A stretch of 15,005 nt of DNA from Bacteroidota bacterium. GTDB lineage: Bacteria; Bacteroidota; Bacteroidia; Chitinophagales; Saprospiraceae. The translations under genes were made by a program, and so were the position numbers. Positions 1-7,269 of this stretch are shown in pieces. The DNA lies in assembly GCA_018969455.1 (NCBI GenBank), contig JAGWYI010000034.1, positions 1-15,005 on the forward strand, read 5' to 3'. The notes under the pieces are model-generated. The model was given only the letters and a program-made list of their open reading frames with translations. It did not search any database and had not been told where the DNA came from. The stretch's first letter is position 1, and each line of letters opens with the position of its first letter.

Positions 1-647
1 ATTAAGATTTTATGGTAAATATTTGTTCCATTGGAAGGGACGATTGCCCACCAATCTCTTCCATTCCCATTTCGAACCACAGAGAAAGGTGCAAGATTTT
101 TATCATTTACAAGTACATTGTTTTTGGATATCACCTTTCCAAGCCCATTATTCGCAGTCATATCAATGAGCGAATAATAAAAAGGCCCAAATTGTAATTT
201 CCTTTCCGCACCATATTCAACGCCCATGTGCAACAATATATATAAACCATTCCCCGCAGGAGATGGAAGCGCCATTGCCCCGAATGGTGCGATATAACCC
301 GAAGTCTCGCAAGTCCAATCATGCATCGTTCCAGGGTTAATTCCTTCCCCATTCTCCATGGTTTCACCATCAGCATTCGAGATAGAACATCCATTCGAAT
401 AAAAAAGAAGATTGCCAATACTATCTGCCATGGTAGCAACGGTACTTTCAAAATTCATGTGCAGATCTTGGGTGGTAACCTGCACATTATTTGAAGTAAA
501 CTGTAAAATTGCATTGCCATATCCTGGCTGATTGGTATTTTCATCGGCGCCGAGGATCCAAAATTGGTCTGGAGATACCTGTGCGAATAACATATTAAAG
601 TAAAGGATAAAAACCGTTACAACACCGTATTTATTTTTTAGGATCAT
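1..647 (-). CDS. Secreted beta-propeller-like protein, 3' part missing at left edge
   Basis: The frame is open from an ATG at 647 to the window edge, about 215 residues, so the C-terminus is not seen. The start MILKNKYGVVTVF leads into a hydrophobic stretch ending in LFAQ, a typical Bacteroidota signal peptide. The mature part has the blocks FWILGADE, GNLLFYSNG, INPGTM, NNGLGKVISKN and RNGNGRDWW. All of these recur, in the same order, in the gene upstream (631-2076), so the two are tandem paralogues. I infer a cell-surface or secreted protein with a propeller-like repeat fold; no enzymatic residues are recognised. Its first 17 bases overlap the end of the upstream gene, which suggests translational coupling. 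Function unknown. A C-terminal T9SS sorting domain may lie beyond the edge. Confidence 0.8.
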   Translation of the reverse strand, partial: MILKNKYGVVTVFILYFNMLFAQVSPDQFWILGADENTNQPGYGNAILQFTSNNVQVTTQDLHMNFESTVATMADSIGNLLFYSNGCSISNADGETMENGEGINPGTMHDWTCETSGYIAPFGAMALPSPAGNGLYILLHMGVEYGAERKLQFGPFYYSLIDMTANNGLGKVISKNNVLVNDKNLAPFSVVRNGNGRDWWAIVPSNGTNIYHKIL

Positions 648-2076
648 TGCTTCTGCATTTTTGTTGTTGAATTTTTTTTTGACTTTCCTGCATTCGCACT
701 GGCGATAATGGATTCTCAGGTGGGCTATCAGGAACGTGATTGGGTAAATGAAAAGTAGGCGGTAAATGAAGTATTTGTATTTCTTCTACTGATCTGGTTG
801 TTTTGGCACTTTTGTACGGAACATGCGTAAAATATTCCTCTTGCGTACCCGCATAAGGCAAGGTATCACAAGGCGCATTTAAGGAGCGGCCAAGACGATA
901 GGAAGGGAAATAGCACCTTGTTCCGTCCCGTCTTTTGGGAATTGTAAGCCCCCGCTGGCTAAAATCAGCGGCCAAGAGCGGCGATTTAGGCCTGTTTAGT
1001 ACATGATAAGCATTAGTTTCATTAAAAGTTGTGTAATATATTTTAGCATCAGGGGCAAGTTCTGGCGCCATAAAATGGGTATAGTAAGGTGGCGATGGGC
1101 TTGCCCCGTATTCGTATCTTGCAATGGTGTCAAATGCTATAACGGGCTCATCAATGGTCTCCATATCCAGCTGATAAACGACCAAATGCGTACCAACATA
1201 AAGAAAACGCGTATCGGGTGAAAAAACATTGGTTGATGTCCAAAACACAGGTGGTTGATAAGGCAATAAACGCGGATGGCTGAGTAAGCCACTACAACGG
1301 TCAAAATCATAAATCCAAAGTCCTGAAACATCATCGTTGTTTACAAAAAAGCGACCATCCGGCGAGGCTAAATGATAACCAGAAGTACTGCTGAATGCTG
1401 CTGGTGTAATAATTTGATCAAATACAAAATGAATGCCGCTTGGGTCTACCAAATAAGTTTGATACTTGTCATTTTGATAATCACCAACAATAATCCACCA
1501 ATCTCTACCATTTCCGTGTTTAATTGCTACTGGACTTGGAATGTCGCCCACCGCCAGGGTATCATTTTTGGAGATTACTTTACCAAGCCCGCCATTTGCG
1601 TTCATATCAATGGTGGAAGAATATAAAACCGGGAAGGCCGGAAAAGGCTCGTTGTCATTATTGGCGGAAGTATGAATCAGGTAATAACGGTTGGAATACC
1701 CGGGCGCAGGAATTGCAAAACCTCCCGTTAGAGAAGGGTAACCAAATAAATATTGTTCCCATATTGTACCCGGGTTGATAACATTCCCGTTTTCCATAAT
1801 TTGATGTACTTTATTTCGGATTGCTCGTCCATTGGTGTGGAATAACAAATTGCCTGAAGAATCGCTGCATATTGCACAATATAAACCATAATATTGCCTT
1901 ATGTTTTCTAAACTAAAGGTAGGGTAACCCTGTTCAAAATGCATGAGCACCCCATTAGGGTTGTTATACGGGTTTGAGGATGTTCCAAAAATCCAATTAT
2001 TGTCATGCTTTTGCGCATACAATAAGAATGGTGCAAGCAATAATATTGCAAAACAGTAATTTTTTTTCATGAGCAT
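631..2076 (-). CDS. Secreted beta-propeller-like protein without visible T9SS domain
   Basis: About 481 residues. I chose the ATG at 2076 (MLMKKNYCF; the ATG at 2070 is equally possible) because a lysine-rich start is followed by the hydrophobic AILLLAPFLLYAQ, a clear signal peptide. Starting further up, at 2130, would add residues encoded by a terminator hairpin. Motifs in order are NNWIFG, GNLLFHTNG, NGGLGKVISKN, HGNGRDWWIIV, YDFDRCSGLLS and FSPDTRFLYVG. These blocks are common in large secreted Bacteroidota proteins that look like beta-propellers. Unlike most of those, it has no T9SS C-terminal domain. It ends in a proline-rich and then Lys/Gln-rich tail (SPPENPLSPVR ... KKIQQQK), which may be a divergent or truncated end. 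It is paralogous to the gene overlapping its 3' end. Function not recognised. Confidence 0.82.
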   Translation of the reverse strand: MLMKKNYCFAILLLAPFLLYAQKHDNNWIFGTSSNPYNNPNGVLMHFEQGYPTFSLENIRQYYGLYCAICSDSSGNLLFHTNGRAIRNKVHQIMENGNVINPGTIWEQYLFGYPSLTGGFAIPAPGYSNRYYLIHTSANNDNEPFPAFPVLYSSTIDMNANGGLGKVISKNDTLAVGDIPSPVAIKHGNGRDWWIIVGDYQNDKYQTYLVDPSGIHFVFDQIITPAAFSSTSGYHLASPDGRFFVNNDDVSGLWIYDFDRCSGLLSHPRLLPYQPPVFWTSTNVFSPDTRFLYVGTHLVVYQLDMETIDEPVIAFDTIARYEYGASPSPPYYTHFMAPELAPDAKIYYTTFNETNAYHVLNRPKSPLLAADFSQRGLTIPKRRDGTRCYFPSYRLGRSLNAPCDTLPYAGTQEEYFTHVPYKSAKTTRSVEEIQILHLPPTFHLPNHVPDSPPENPLSPVRMQESQKKIQQQKCRSNDPKK

Positions 2077-2095
2077 TTTATGGTTAAGAATAAAA

Positions 2096-2127
2096 TCTCC
2101 AGCGGTGGAGGATACCACCACTGGAGA
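2096..2127 (-). terminator. Strong intrinsic terminator or attenuator hairpin
   Basis: Read on the minus strand, a 13-bp stem (arms 2115-2127 and 2096-2108, one G-U wobble) closes a 6-base loop. It is followed by the U-rich run AUUUUAUUCUU. It lies 14 bases past the stop of the T9SS beta-helix gene and just before the start of the next gene on the same strand. It should end most transcription of the large gene, so the downstream pair is expressed by read-through or from a promoter I could not find. Confidence 0.75.
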
Positions 2128-2140
2128 CAAAAGAAAATGA

Positions 2141-4864
2141 TTATTTTACAACGGTGATTTTTGAACGCTTCAGGAACTGTCCTTCATTATTGATTTCGAT
2201 CAGATACAACCCATTCGTAACTCCTTCGAGTGGTAATACTATTTGGTCACCATTAAAGTTCCAATTTCGAACTACTTGCCCTGCAAGATTTATTAGCCGT
2301 AACTGGCCGTTTGTCAGCGGCTGAGTTAGTTTAATATTAATGTCATTTTTGGCTGGATTTGGATAAAATTCTGCCTCAATTGACTCTGGTAACGCTGCTT
2401 CTTGCTGTAATTGATTTCTATCTTGCAAACCATCTGGGCAATCATTCGGTTGTACTGCCTCCATTTTTAAAATTGCGCGCGCCATAGCAACCCCAACTCC
2501 ACCTTGATACCTACACTGTTGAGCAATTGACCGGAGTTGACTGTTCTTTTCCTCTGAAATTACACTAGATTCTGAAACGATTGTTTCAAGTCCGATTTGA
2601 AGCACCGTTTTTAAATTTTGTTCATGAGTTAACGATGTATTTACTGCGTTCAAATCATTCAACAGTTGTATTGCAGAACCCGTAGCATCTGGACCAGTTA
2701 AATTAATGATGCCTCTATATATTTGGGCGAGTTTTCCCAAATTTGAATTAAGATTATTCTGGTACCATGTCTTTTCTGGACTTCCATCAGGCCTCAAGCT
2801 AGGATCGGATAAAAGTTTGTCGTTTACATGAAATGCGGCATCCCATGTACTTGCTGCAAAGCCTCGATAAGGGAAATATGTACCATCAATAATTTTTAGC
2901 TCGATAGCATCCAAACTTTTCGAAGGGCTAGGTCCATCAGTACTACAGGCTGCAACTGCGATTGGGCCTTCTTGTGGGCCAAGGAACCAATTGGGGTCAT
3001 TACCGCCTGTTTCAACTATCCTGGGATTTGCCCAAAGGCTAGAATTAGTATTTGTTGTACTAATTCTGAAAAGAGACTTTCGAACCTGTTGTGCATCATC
3101 AAAATTATTCGGGTTATATCCAGAAAACTTCAAATAAGCCTCTTTTCCGCTTGTATTACCATTCCAAATGTTATCACGGTAAATCTGTTGCCCTAAGGTT
3201 GTTCCGTCTACTGCTAAACTTAGGCCTTCTATTTGATGATTATTAAAGTTGTTTCCAGTTAATCTGGATGCAGAACAGTCGTTAGAAAATTGCATACCAA
3301 AAACAAGGTCATTCATGTAATTACACGAATAAAAACACGAAGGTGATTCAAATACCTCAAAAGCAAATTCATTGCCGAATCCTGGAAATGGATTGCCTGT
3401 GATATTATTCGAACTCCAGTTGATATTTTTACAACCTCCCATTAAAATCCCTTTAAACTGATGATTGGATGTATAATAGAGTGTCCCCTCATCAATTAAG
3501 GTGTTTTCAATACCACTTGCGCCATCGATGCTCGTTAAATAGAAACAGTAAAACTTATAATTTCCATCCGTAGGCCTTGCTCGATGGTACATTTGGTTAT
3601 TCGCAAATCTAAACCCTTTGCCAGATGAAGGTAATAACGATTGCGCCCAAATACCGCCTTTTGTGCCTAAGGTAAGCGCATTGTCATCAAAAAAACAATT
3701 TTCAACCTTAAATGAGGCAAAATTTAATGCTAAAGGCACTGCTGGATTGACTGTTGCAAACACGGCAACTTCACTGAATCCAATAAAACTGGCATTATTT
3801 ACATTCAATACAGCCGCAGGAGTGGAACCGCTTGGTCGATAACTGTATATGCCATTACGAACACCAGCAATCTTTGCATTATTTACTGTGGAACTGGAAC
3901 CTATTAGTTGAATGCCATCCCCAGCTAAAGGCGACTGAATATTTGGAGAAAAGAAAATTGTTGGCTGATCAGCCAGCGAATTCCCTAAACCCGACAACGT
4001 TAAAGATCCTTCCTTTACATAAATTGAGGCATTCGAAGATCCGCTATTTGATCTTCCTACCTCTGCGAAACGAGCATTTGAAACGGTTACGGATGATTTA
4101 AAAATGCCAAGACCTGTACATGTCTGACTTCCAAATGTATTGGAATAGTTTTCAAAAAAGTTTTGTGCGGATCCACCAATAGTTAGACTGCCAATATTAT
4201 TTACGAAAACACCTTGTAAAGGACGGTTTCCCGCTAACGGCGATTTTAAAATCTCCGTACCAAGAAATTGGTTCCCCCATATTCCACCACCAGACGCATA
4301 ATTTATTTGACCACTTACGGGAGAAAATTCATTTCCAAGTTTGACACAAACGAAGTTTCTTCTAAACTCATTTCCAATAATTGAAATGGTAGAATTTTCT
4401 TGAGCGTTAACCGCTGTTGTCCCATCTAAAATTGTTGAATTTTGTAAAATGAGCGTTCCTGTACTCAAAACATCAATTTGATTCCACATTGAGCCACAGC
4501 CTGTAACCAATGTACCAAGGATTGACAATTTTCGGCTTGGACGGACACTAATTTCACTGGAATTATCTGCTAAAACGATTACAGAACCAGTAGGAAATGT
4601 ATATCCACTAGCATCGGTAACATCAATTCTTAGTTGTCCTTTAATAACAACACGTTGAATGGTGGAAGCAGACTGACTTGCAGGAACCAATAGCCCAACG
4701 GTAATCGCGTTTTGTAAGGATCCTTGAATATTGGACGATGTAGCGTCTATACACTTATATGTATTCGGATCTCCAACATTAGGGAGCCCTGAAAGACAAT
4801 CGGAAGTAACCCCTAAGCAAGGAAGTTGGGCGGTTAAGTTAAAAAGTGGAAGCAAAGAAAGCAA
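2141..4864 (-). CDS. T9SS-secreted right-handed beta-helix-like surface protein, 5' end frameshifted
   Basis: The last 78 residues (about 830-907) form a T9SS type A sorting domain: the FYPNPAKNDINI block, then LINLAGQVV and NGLYLIEI, ending KITVVK. This domain directs export through the type IX system and attachment to, or release from, the cell surface. Residues of about 100-560 are rich in Asn, Gly, Ser and short beta-strand-like repeats with phrases such as NNAKIAGVRNGIYSY. This fits a parallel beta-helix of the adhesin or polysaccharide-binding kind, although no catalytic residues are recognised. The only in-frame start is a TTG at 4864, giving MLSLLPLFNLTAQ, a hydrophobic core with no positive n-region. 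The missing n-region is encoded just upstream in another frame, across a run of ten G (4879-4888). The protein as read is therefore probably not exported unless the tract changes length. It is the first gene after the candidate promoter at 5176-5207. Confidence 0.85.
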   Translation of the reverse strand: MLSLLPLFNLTAQLPCLGVTSDCLSGLPNVGDPNTYKCIDATSSNIQGSLQNAITVGLLVPASQSASTIQRVVIKGQLRIDVTDASGYTFPTGSVIVLADNSSEISVRPSRKLSILGTLVTGCGSMWNQIDVLSTGTLILQNSTILDGTTAVNAQENSTISIIGNEFRRNFVCVKLGNEFSPVSGQINYASGGGIWGNQFLGTEILKSPLAGNRPLQGVFVNNIGSLTIGGSAQNFFENYSNTFGSQTCTGLGIFKSSVTVSNARFAEVGRSNSGSSNASIYVKEGSLTLSGLGNSLADQPTIFFSPNIQSPLAGDGIQLIGSSSTVNNAKIAGVRNGIYSYRPSGSTPAAVLNVNNASFIGFSEVAVFATVNPAVPLALNFASFKVENCFFDDNALTLGTKGGIWAQSLLPSSGKGFRFANNQMYHRARPTDGNYKFYCFYLTSIDGASGIENTLIDEGTLYYTSNHQFKGILMGGCKNINWSSNNITGNPFPGFGNEFAFEVFESPSCFYSCNYMNDLVFGMQFSNDCSASRLTGNNFNNHQIEGLSLAVDGTTLGQQIYRDNIWNGNTSGKEAYLKFSGYNPNNFDDAQQVRKSLFRISTTNTNSSLWANPRIVETGGNDPNWFLGPQEGPIAVAACSTDGPSPSKSLDAIELKIIDGTYFPYRGFAASTWDAAFHVNDKLLSDPSLRPDGSPEKTWYQNNLNSNLGKLAQIYRGIINLTGPDATGSAIQLLNDLNAVNTSLTHEQNLKTVLQIGLETIVSESSVISEEKNSQLRSIAQQCRYQGGVGVAMARAILKMEAVQPNDCPDGLQDRNQLQQEAALPESIEAEFYPNPAKNDINIKLTQPLTNGQLRLINLAGQVVRNWNFNGDQIVLPLEGVTNGLYLIEINNEGQFLKRSKITVVK

Positions 4865-4991
4865 TATAATAATTGGAGCCCCCCCCCCGTTTAAGAATTT
4901 TTATTCTGAACAATTGAGTGGTGAGCGATTGAAAAAGATTCAAAGTAAAAAAAGTAAAACTCGATTTACTTTGAGAAATTAAGTTATGCAT
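4839..4991 (-). CDS. Out-of-frame 5' end (signal peptide n-region) of the beta-helix protein
   Basis: An ATG at 4991 opens a 50-codon frame, MHNLISQSKS..., which reads LFRIKILKRGGG across the poly-G tract and then stops at 4839 inside the large gene. RIKILKR is exactly the basic n-region lacking from the large frame. With 9 or 12 G instead of 10 the frames join as RIKILKRGG followed by APIIILLSLLPLFNLTAQ, a textbook signal peptide ending in A-Q. A TTG at 4913 (just before FRIKILKR) is a more compact alternative start than the ATG. I treat this as the displaced first exon-like piece of the large gene rather than an independent protein. Confidence 0.6.
   Translation of the reverse strand: MHNLISQSKSSFTFFTLNLFQSLTTQLFRIKILKRGGGSNYYIAFFASTF
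4879..4888 (-). repeat. Poly-G tract (G10) at the signal peptide of the surface protein
   Basis: Ten consecutive C on the plus strand, that is G10 in the coding strand. Tract lengths divisible by 3 (9, 12) put the upstream start in frame with the 907-codon body; the observed 10 does not. Such tracts in the 5' end of surface genes are known sites of slipped-strand phase variation, and are also classic sequencing-error sites. Confidence 0.7.
4940..4974. repeat. Perfect 10-bp inverted repeat upstream of poly-G tract
   Basis: Arms TCAAAGTAAA (4940-4949) and TTTACTTTGA (4965-4974) flank a 15-base spacer. The left arm also begins a direct repeat, AAAGTAAAA twice (4942-4950 and 4951-4959). The repeat lies between the ATG at 4991 and the TTG at 4913, so it may be a hairpin in the mRNA leader or an operator. 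Role inferred only from position. Confidence 0.4.
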
Positions 4992-5130
4992 TTTTGTTGA
5001 ATTTGAATTTGAAAAAAATGATACCAAGCGTCAACCCGCATCGGAGAAGACAGTACCAAAAACCGTTAAATTAAAATTGAGTACTACGGGATGATTAAAA
5101 GTAAAGTAATGTTAGTTTTCAATCGGTTAT

Positions 5131-5145
5131 AACAAGTAACTTGTT
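5131..5145. promoter_or_regulatory. 15-bp palindrome, possible operator
   Basis: AACAAGT-A-ACTTGTT is a perfect 7-1-7 palindrome. It lies 31 bases downstream of the candidate -7 box at 5176-5183 in the direction of the beta-helix gene, where a repressor could sit. There is no further evidence. Confidence 0.25.
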
Positions 5146-5175
5146 CAAAAAAATCTGCAGAACCTTAAGGTGTTA

Positions 5176-5207
5176 CAAATTTAGTTTGTTGAACCAGGAA
5201 TAGCAAG
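5176..5207 (-). promoter_or_regulatory. Candidate Bacteroidota promoter for the beta-helix gene
   Basis: On the minus strand TAAATTTG (5183-5176) is a perfect match to the Bacteroidota -7 box TAnnTTTG. CTTG (5207-5204) lies 20 bases further upstream as a 3-of-4 match to the -33 TTTG box. Transcription would start near 5170, leaving a leader of about 180 bases before the ATG at 4991. Confidence 0.4.
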
Positions 5208-5434
5208 TAGACAATTGCCCATTAACATTTGTGAGATAAAACTTAATATTAGACGAAGAATATCAAGCGCTGTCAAATAAATTCCCCACATGGTTGCCGC
5301 AAAACACCCCCCCAACGCATATCTATCTATACCGATCGGACAAGCATTGTTTCACCCCGGGTGGTATTTATACTGAGCGCCGCCTGAAAGGCAGCATTAA
5401 TTGCCATGCTGAGCGCTGATTATCAATAACTTAG

Positions 5435-5530
5435 ACCGAAGGCCATGCACAAAACCATCCAGCGCGAAGTATAGTTGACATGCTTGGTTTAGTATTGGAG
5501 GTACTAGTCACAGCAGCCAACGTAGCAGAT
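5435..5530 (+). pseudogene. Remnant of an IS5-family (DDE) transposase
   Basis: Translated on the plus strand, 5474-5530 reads VDMLGLVLEVLVTAANVAD. This closely resembles the conserved core of IS5-family transposases, HIVVDTLGLLLAVVVTAANVQDRDG, that follows the second catalytic region. The frame is closed by TAG at 5432-5434 and TGA at 5531-5533, and the expected neighbouring motifs are absent or frameshifted. Only a decayed fragment remains. The relic probably extends left into 5281-5430, but I cannot align that part. No terminal repeats were found. Confidence 0.6.
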
Positions 5531-5597
5531 TGAAAAGCCGGATGGTTTCTTCTGAGTACCCAGATCATTATTTATGCATTGACTTCATGAGCATACC

Positions 5598-6260
5598 CTA
5601 TAAGCGATAATAGCAAGACAAATTCAGCAGAAAACCTTTGTGTTTTAATACGCTATCAAAGGAATAGCCTACACCAATGGGCGTCCAACTACGATAATAC
5701 CGATACTCGGTTTGTAAAAAAAATCTTTTACTAATTGGAACGCTAATCCCTCCGCCGCCTACCCACCCAAAATCGAAAATGGGTTTTTTATCTTCGGGAA
5801 AAATAAATACAAGCGGGATACCTCCATCTTCGGTAATGGTTCTACCACCGATCCTTAACGAGGTATTTATACCCGTATTTACTTTGATTTGCAGGTGCTT
5901 ACCTACTTTAAATTCAATTAGCATTGGCATGGTAATAAATGGATAAAAGTAATTTATTTTTGATTTTTTAGGATTGCCATTACCCGGATCAATGGAAAAG
6001 GTATTTTTCACGAGCCAGCCACGTTCTTCGTAAAAGAATTCAGTTCTAATCGTTAAATTTTTATTACATGCGTAAGATAAACCTATGCCTGAAATGAATG
6101 TCCTCTTTTTATTGTCTGATTTCAGGGTACTCAAACCAGACTCTTTTTTTGCATAGGTATTCGGGAAATTGATTCCACTGATCAATCCGATATTCCACTT
6201 TTGGGCATTGATAGAGAATACCGAAAGCATGCAAAGTACAAATAGGAAGATCTTATTCAT
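5598..6260 (-). CDS. Outer-membrane beta-barrel protein (porin-like, PorT/OMP_b-brl family)
   Basis: 220 residues. The signal peptide is MNKIFLFVLCMLSVFSINAQ, and the mature protein opens with KWNIGLISGINF. It consists of alternating amphipathic strands such as LSYACNKNLTIRTEFFYEERGW, FLLQTEYRYYRSW and the final FLLNLSCYYRL. This is the pattern of small outer-membrane beta-barrels of Bacteroidota, usually about 180-240 residues; the ligand is unknown. The start is fixed by the signal peptide. The ATG immediately follows the terminal inverted repeat of the IS982 element (6261-7269), so the original leader and promoter have been replaced. Any expression now comes from read-through of the transposase gene (same strand, 21 bases upstream) or from an outward promoter in the element. 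Confidence 0.85.
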   Translation of the reverse strand: MNKIFLFVLCMLSVFSINAQKWNIGLISGINFPNTYAKKESGLSTLKSDNKKRTFISGIGLSYACNKNLTIRTEFFYEERGWLVKNTFSIDPGNGNPKKSKINYFYPFITMPMLIEFKVGKHLQIKVNTGINTSLRIGGRTITEDGGIPLVFIFPEDKKPIFDFGWVGGGGISVPISKRFFLQTEYRYYRSWTPIGVGYSFDSVLKHKGFLLNLSCYYRL

Positions 6261-6283
6261 AACGTGAGTTTTGGATAGGTTTT
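6261..6283. repeat. Left terminal inverted repeat of the IS982 element
   Basis: Begins AACGTGAGTTTTGG and is an exact reverse complement of 7247-7269. Its inner end overlaps the transposase stop codon at 6282-6284; its outer end touches the ATG of the barrel gene. Confidence 0.9.
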
Positions 6284-7169
6284 AGTGTTTGTTGATGAAT
6301 GCTGGGTTAAAAACGCAAGGCTTTGAGTCGTAAAAACTGTAAGCAAGGACAGCACCAAGCATGTGTGTGACAGCGTTGATGGGGCTGCGATGCCTCGTGT
6401 GATCCATGTCGAAGACAGTCATTAGAATATCGTTGACCGACTCAATGACACCCCGTTTGTAGAGCATCATTTTGTCACACCAGTCCATAGGTCTGTTTTT
6501 CATGTTTTTGCGGATTCTGGTGATGAGTTGGAGCCCTTTTTGATAGTAAAATTCGAAGTATTTACTGATGTAGCCCTTGTCGCCAAAACACTTTCCCTGG
6601 ATAAATTCAAAAAGTTTGTCCAAGACCCCTTTGGCGTTGTCCATGACGTTGCCGGCAGTAATTACAAAACTCATGATTTCGCCTAAATTGTTGATAACCA
6701 AGTGTATTTTCAATCCAAAGAACCAACCTGTCGATGTTTTGCCCCTTTGGGCTATGTTCTTGAACACCTTGTGGGAATGGATTCGGCGGTTGTCACAGAC
6801 GGGCAGTTTTTTGCTGTCCACAAAGTAAGCGCCCGTAGCCTGTGCCAGGCGCCCCCGAATCTGCCCCATCCAGTACAAGAGTTTCAAACTACGGGGAATG
6901 AGTTGAACAAAACGCGTGTAGGAAGGGGCTTTGGGAAAATGACCCCGCAAGTCATTCAAAACACAGTGCTCGTAGTAGTATTCAAAGCATTTGTAACCAC
7001 TGTGATGGTAAAAAATCAGGATGGTGGCCATCTCGCTCAAAGCCAACCTAGGTGTCCGCCGACGCTGGCCAACTAGTGGCGGAAGGCAGAACCCGTCAAA
7101 GGCTTTTACGAAATCATCCGTCCAAATGAATATTTCAAGCAACTTTTGTTCTTTAACTTTGATGTCCAT
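6282..7169 (-). CDS. IS982-family transposase
   Basis: 295 residues from the ATG at 7169 (MDIKVKEQKLLEIF), matching the usual IS982 length. A longer reading from 7259 would start inside the terminal repeat and is unlikely. Family signatures are AYFVDSKKLPVC (Asp118), RIHSHKVFKNIAQRGKTSTGWFFGLKIHL, FGDKGY (Asp197) and KRGVIESVND (Glu243). These supply the DDE triad that cuts and joins the element ends. No stops or frameshifts are present and both terminal repeats are intact, so the gene looks functional. The stop lies inside the left terminal repeat. Confidence 0.93.
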   Translation of the reverse strand: MDIKVKEQKLLEIFIWTDDFVKAFDGFCLPPLVGQRRRTPRLALSEMATILIFYHHSGYKCFEYYYEHCVLNDLRGHFPKAPSYTRFVQLIPRSLKLLYWMGQIRGRLAQATGAYFVDSKKLPVCDNRRIHSHKVFKNIAQRGKTSTGWFFGLKIHLVINNLGEIMSFVITAGNVMDNAKGVLDKLFEFIQGKCFGDKGYISKYFEFYYQKGLQLITRIRKNMKNRPMDWCDKMMLYKRGVIESVNDILMTVFDMDHTRHRSPINAVTHMLGAVLAYSFYDSKPCVFNPAFINKH

Positions 7170-7246
7170 AGGCTGAAATTTGAGTGTTTTAAAGTGTTGC
7201 AACTCAAAAATCTCATTTTTTGGCCTATTTTCATTTGTCCAAACCC

Positions 7247-7269
7247 AAAACCTATCCAAAACTCACGTT
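7247..7269. repeat. Right terminal inverted repeat of the IS982 element
   Basis: Ends CCAAAACTCACGTT, the exact reverse complement of 6261-6283. It lies 77 bases before the aspartic protease start. Confidence 0.9.

Larger units (their letters stand above)
4992..5597. other. Gene-poor stretch with promoter, palindrome and IS relic
   Basis: About 600 bases with no convincing intact gene on either strand. It holds the candidate promoter and palindrome listed separately, a short C7 run at 5307-5313, and, in its right half, a decayed transposase fragment. Both flanking genes read leftward, so the right part (about 5210-5597) is the 3' side of the outer-membrane barrel gene. I could not identify a terminator for that gene. 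Confidence 0.5.
6261..7269 (-). mobile_element. IS982-family insertion sequence, complete
   Basis: About 1.0 kb, the usual size for IS982 elements, with one transposase gene on the minus strand and perfect 23-base terminal inverted repeats; adding 6260 and 7270 makes 24. Setting the ends at AC...GT leaves only a 2-bp TA duplication, so no convincing longer target duplication is visible. It is inserted between the outer-membrane barrel gene (left) and the aspartic protease gene (right), which face away from each other. It lies close to the visible change in base composition. Confidence 0.88.

Noticed and set aside
158..451. 97-codon minus-strand frame within the left-edge gene
   Set aside because: It is a different frame of the same strand; the true frame from 647 carries the family motifs throughout.
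2077..2130. Upstream start of the 499-codon version of the propeller-like protein
   Set aside because: The added residues are encoded by the terminator hairpin and would bury the signal peptide 18 residues inside the protein.
5307..5313. C7 run as a second phase-variation tract
   Set aside because: It is short and lies in a non-coding relic, so there is no frame for it to switch.
7170..7259. Longer transposase start at 7259
   Set aside because: It lies inside the right terminal repeat; the ATG at 7169 gives the normal IS982 length and start.
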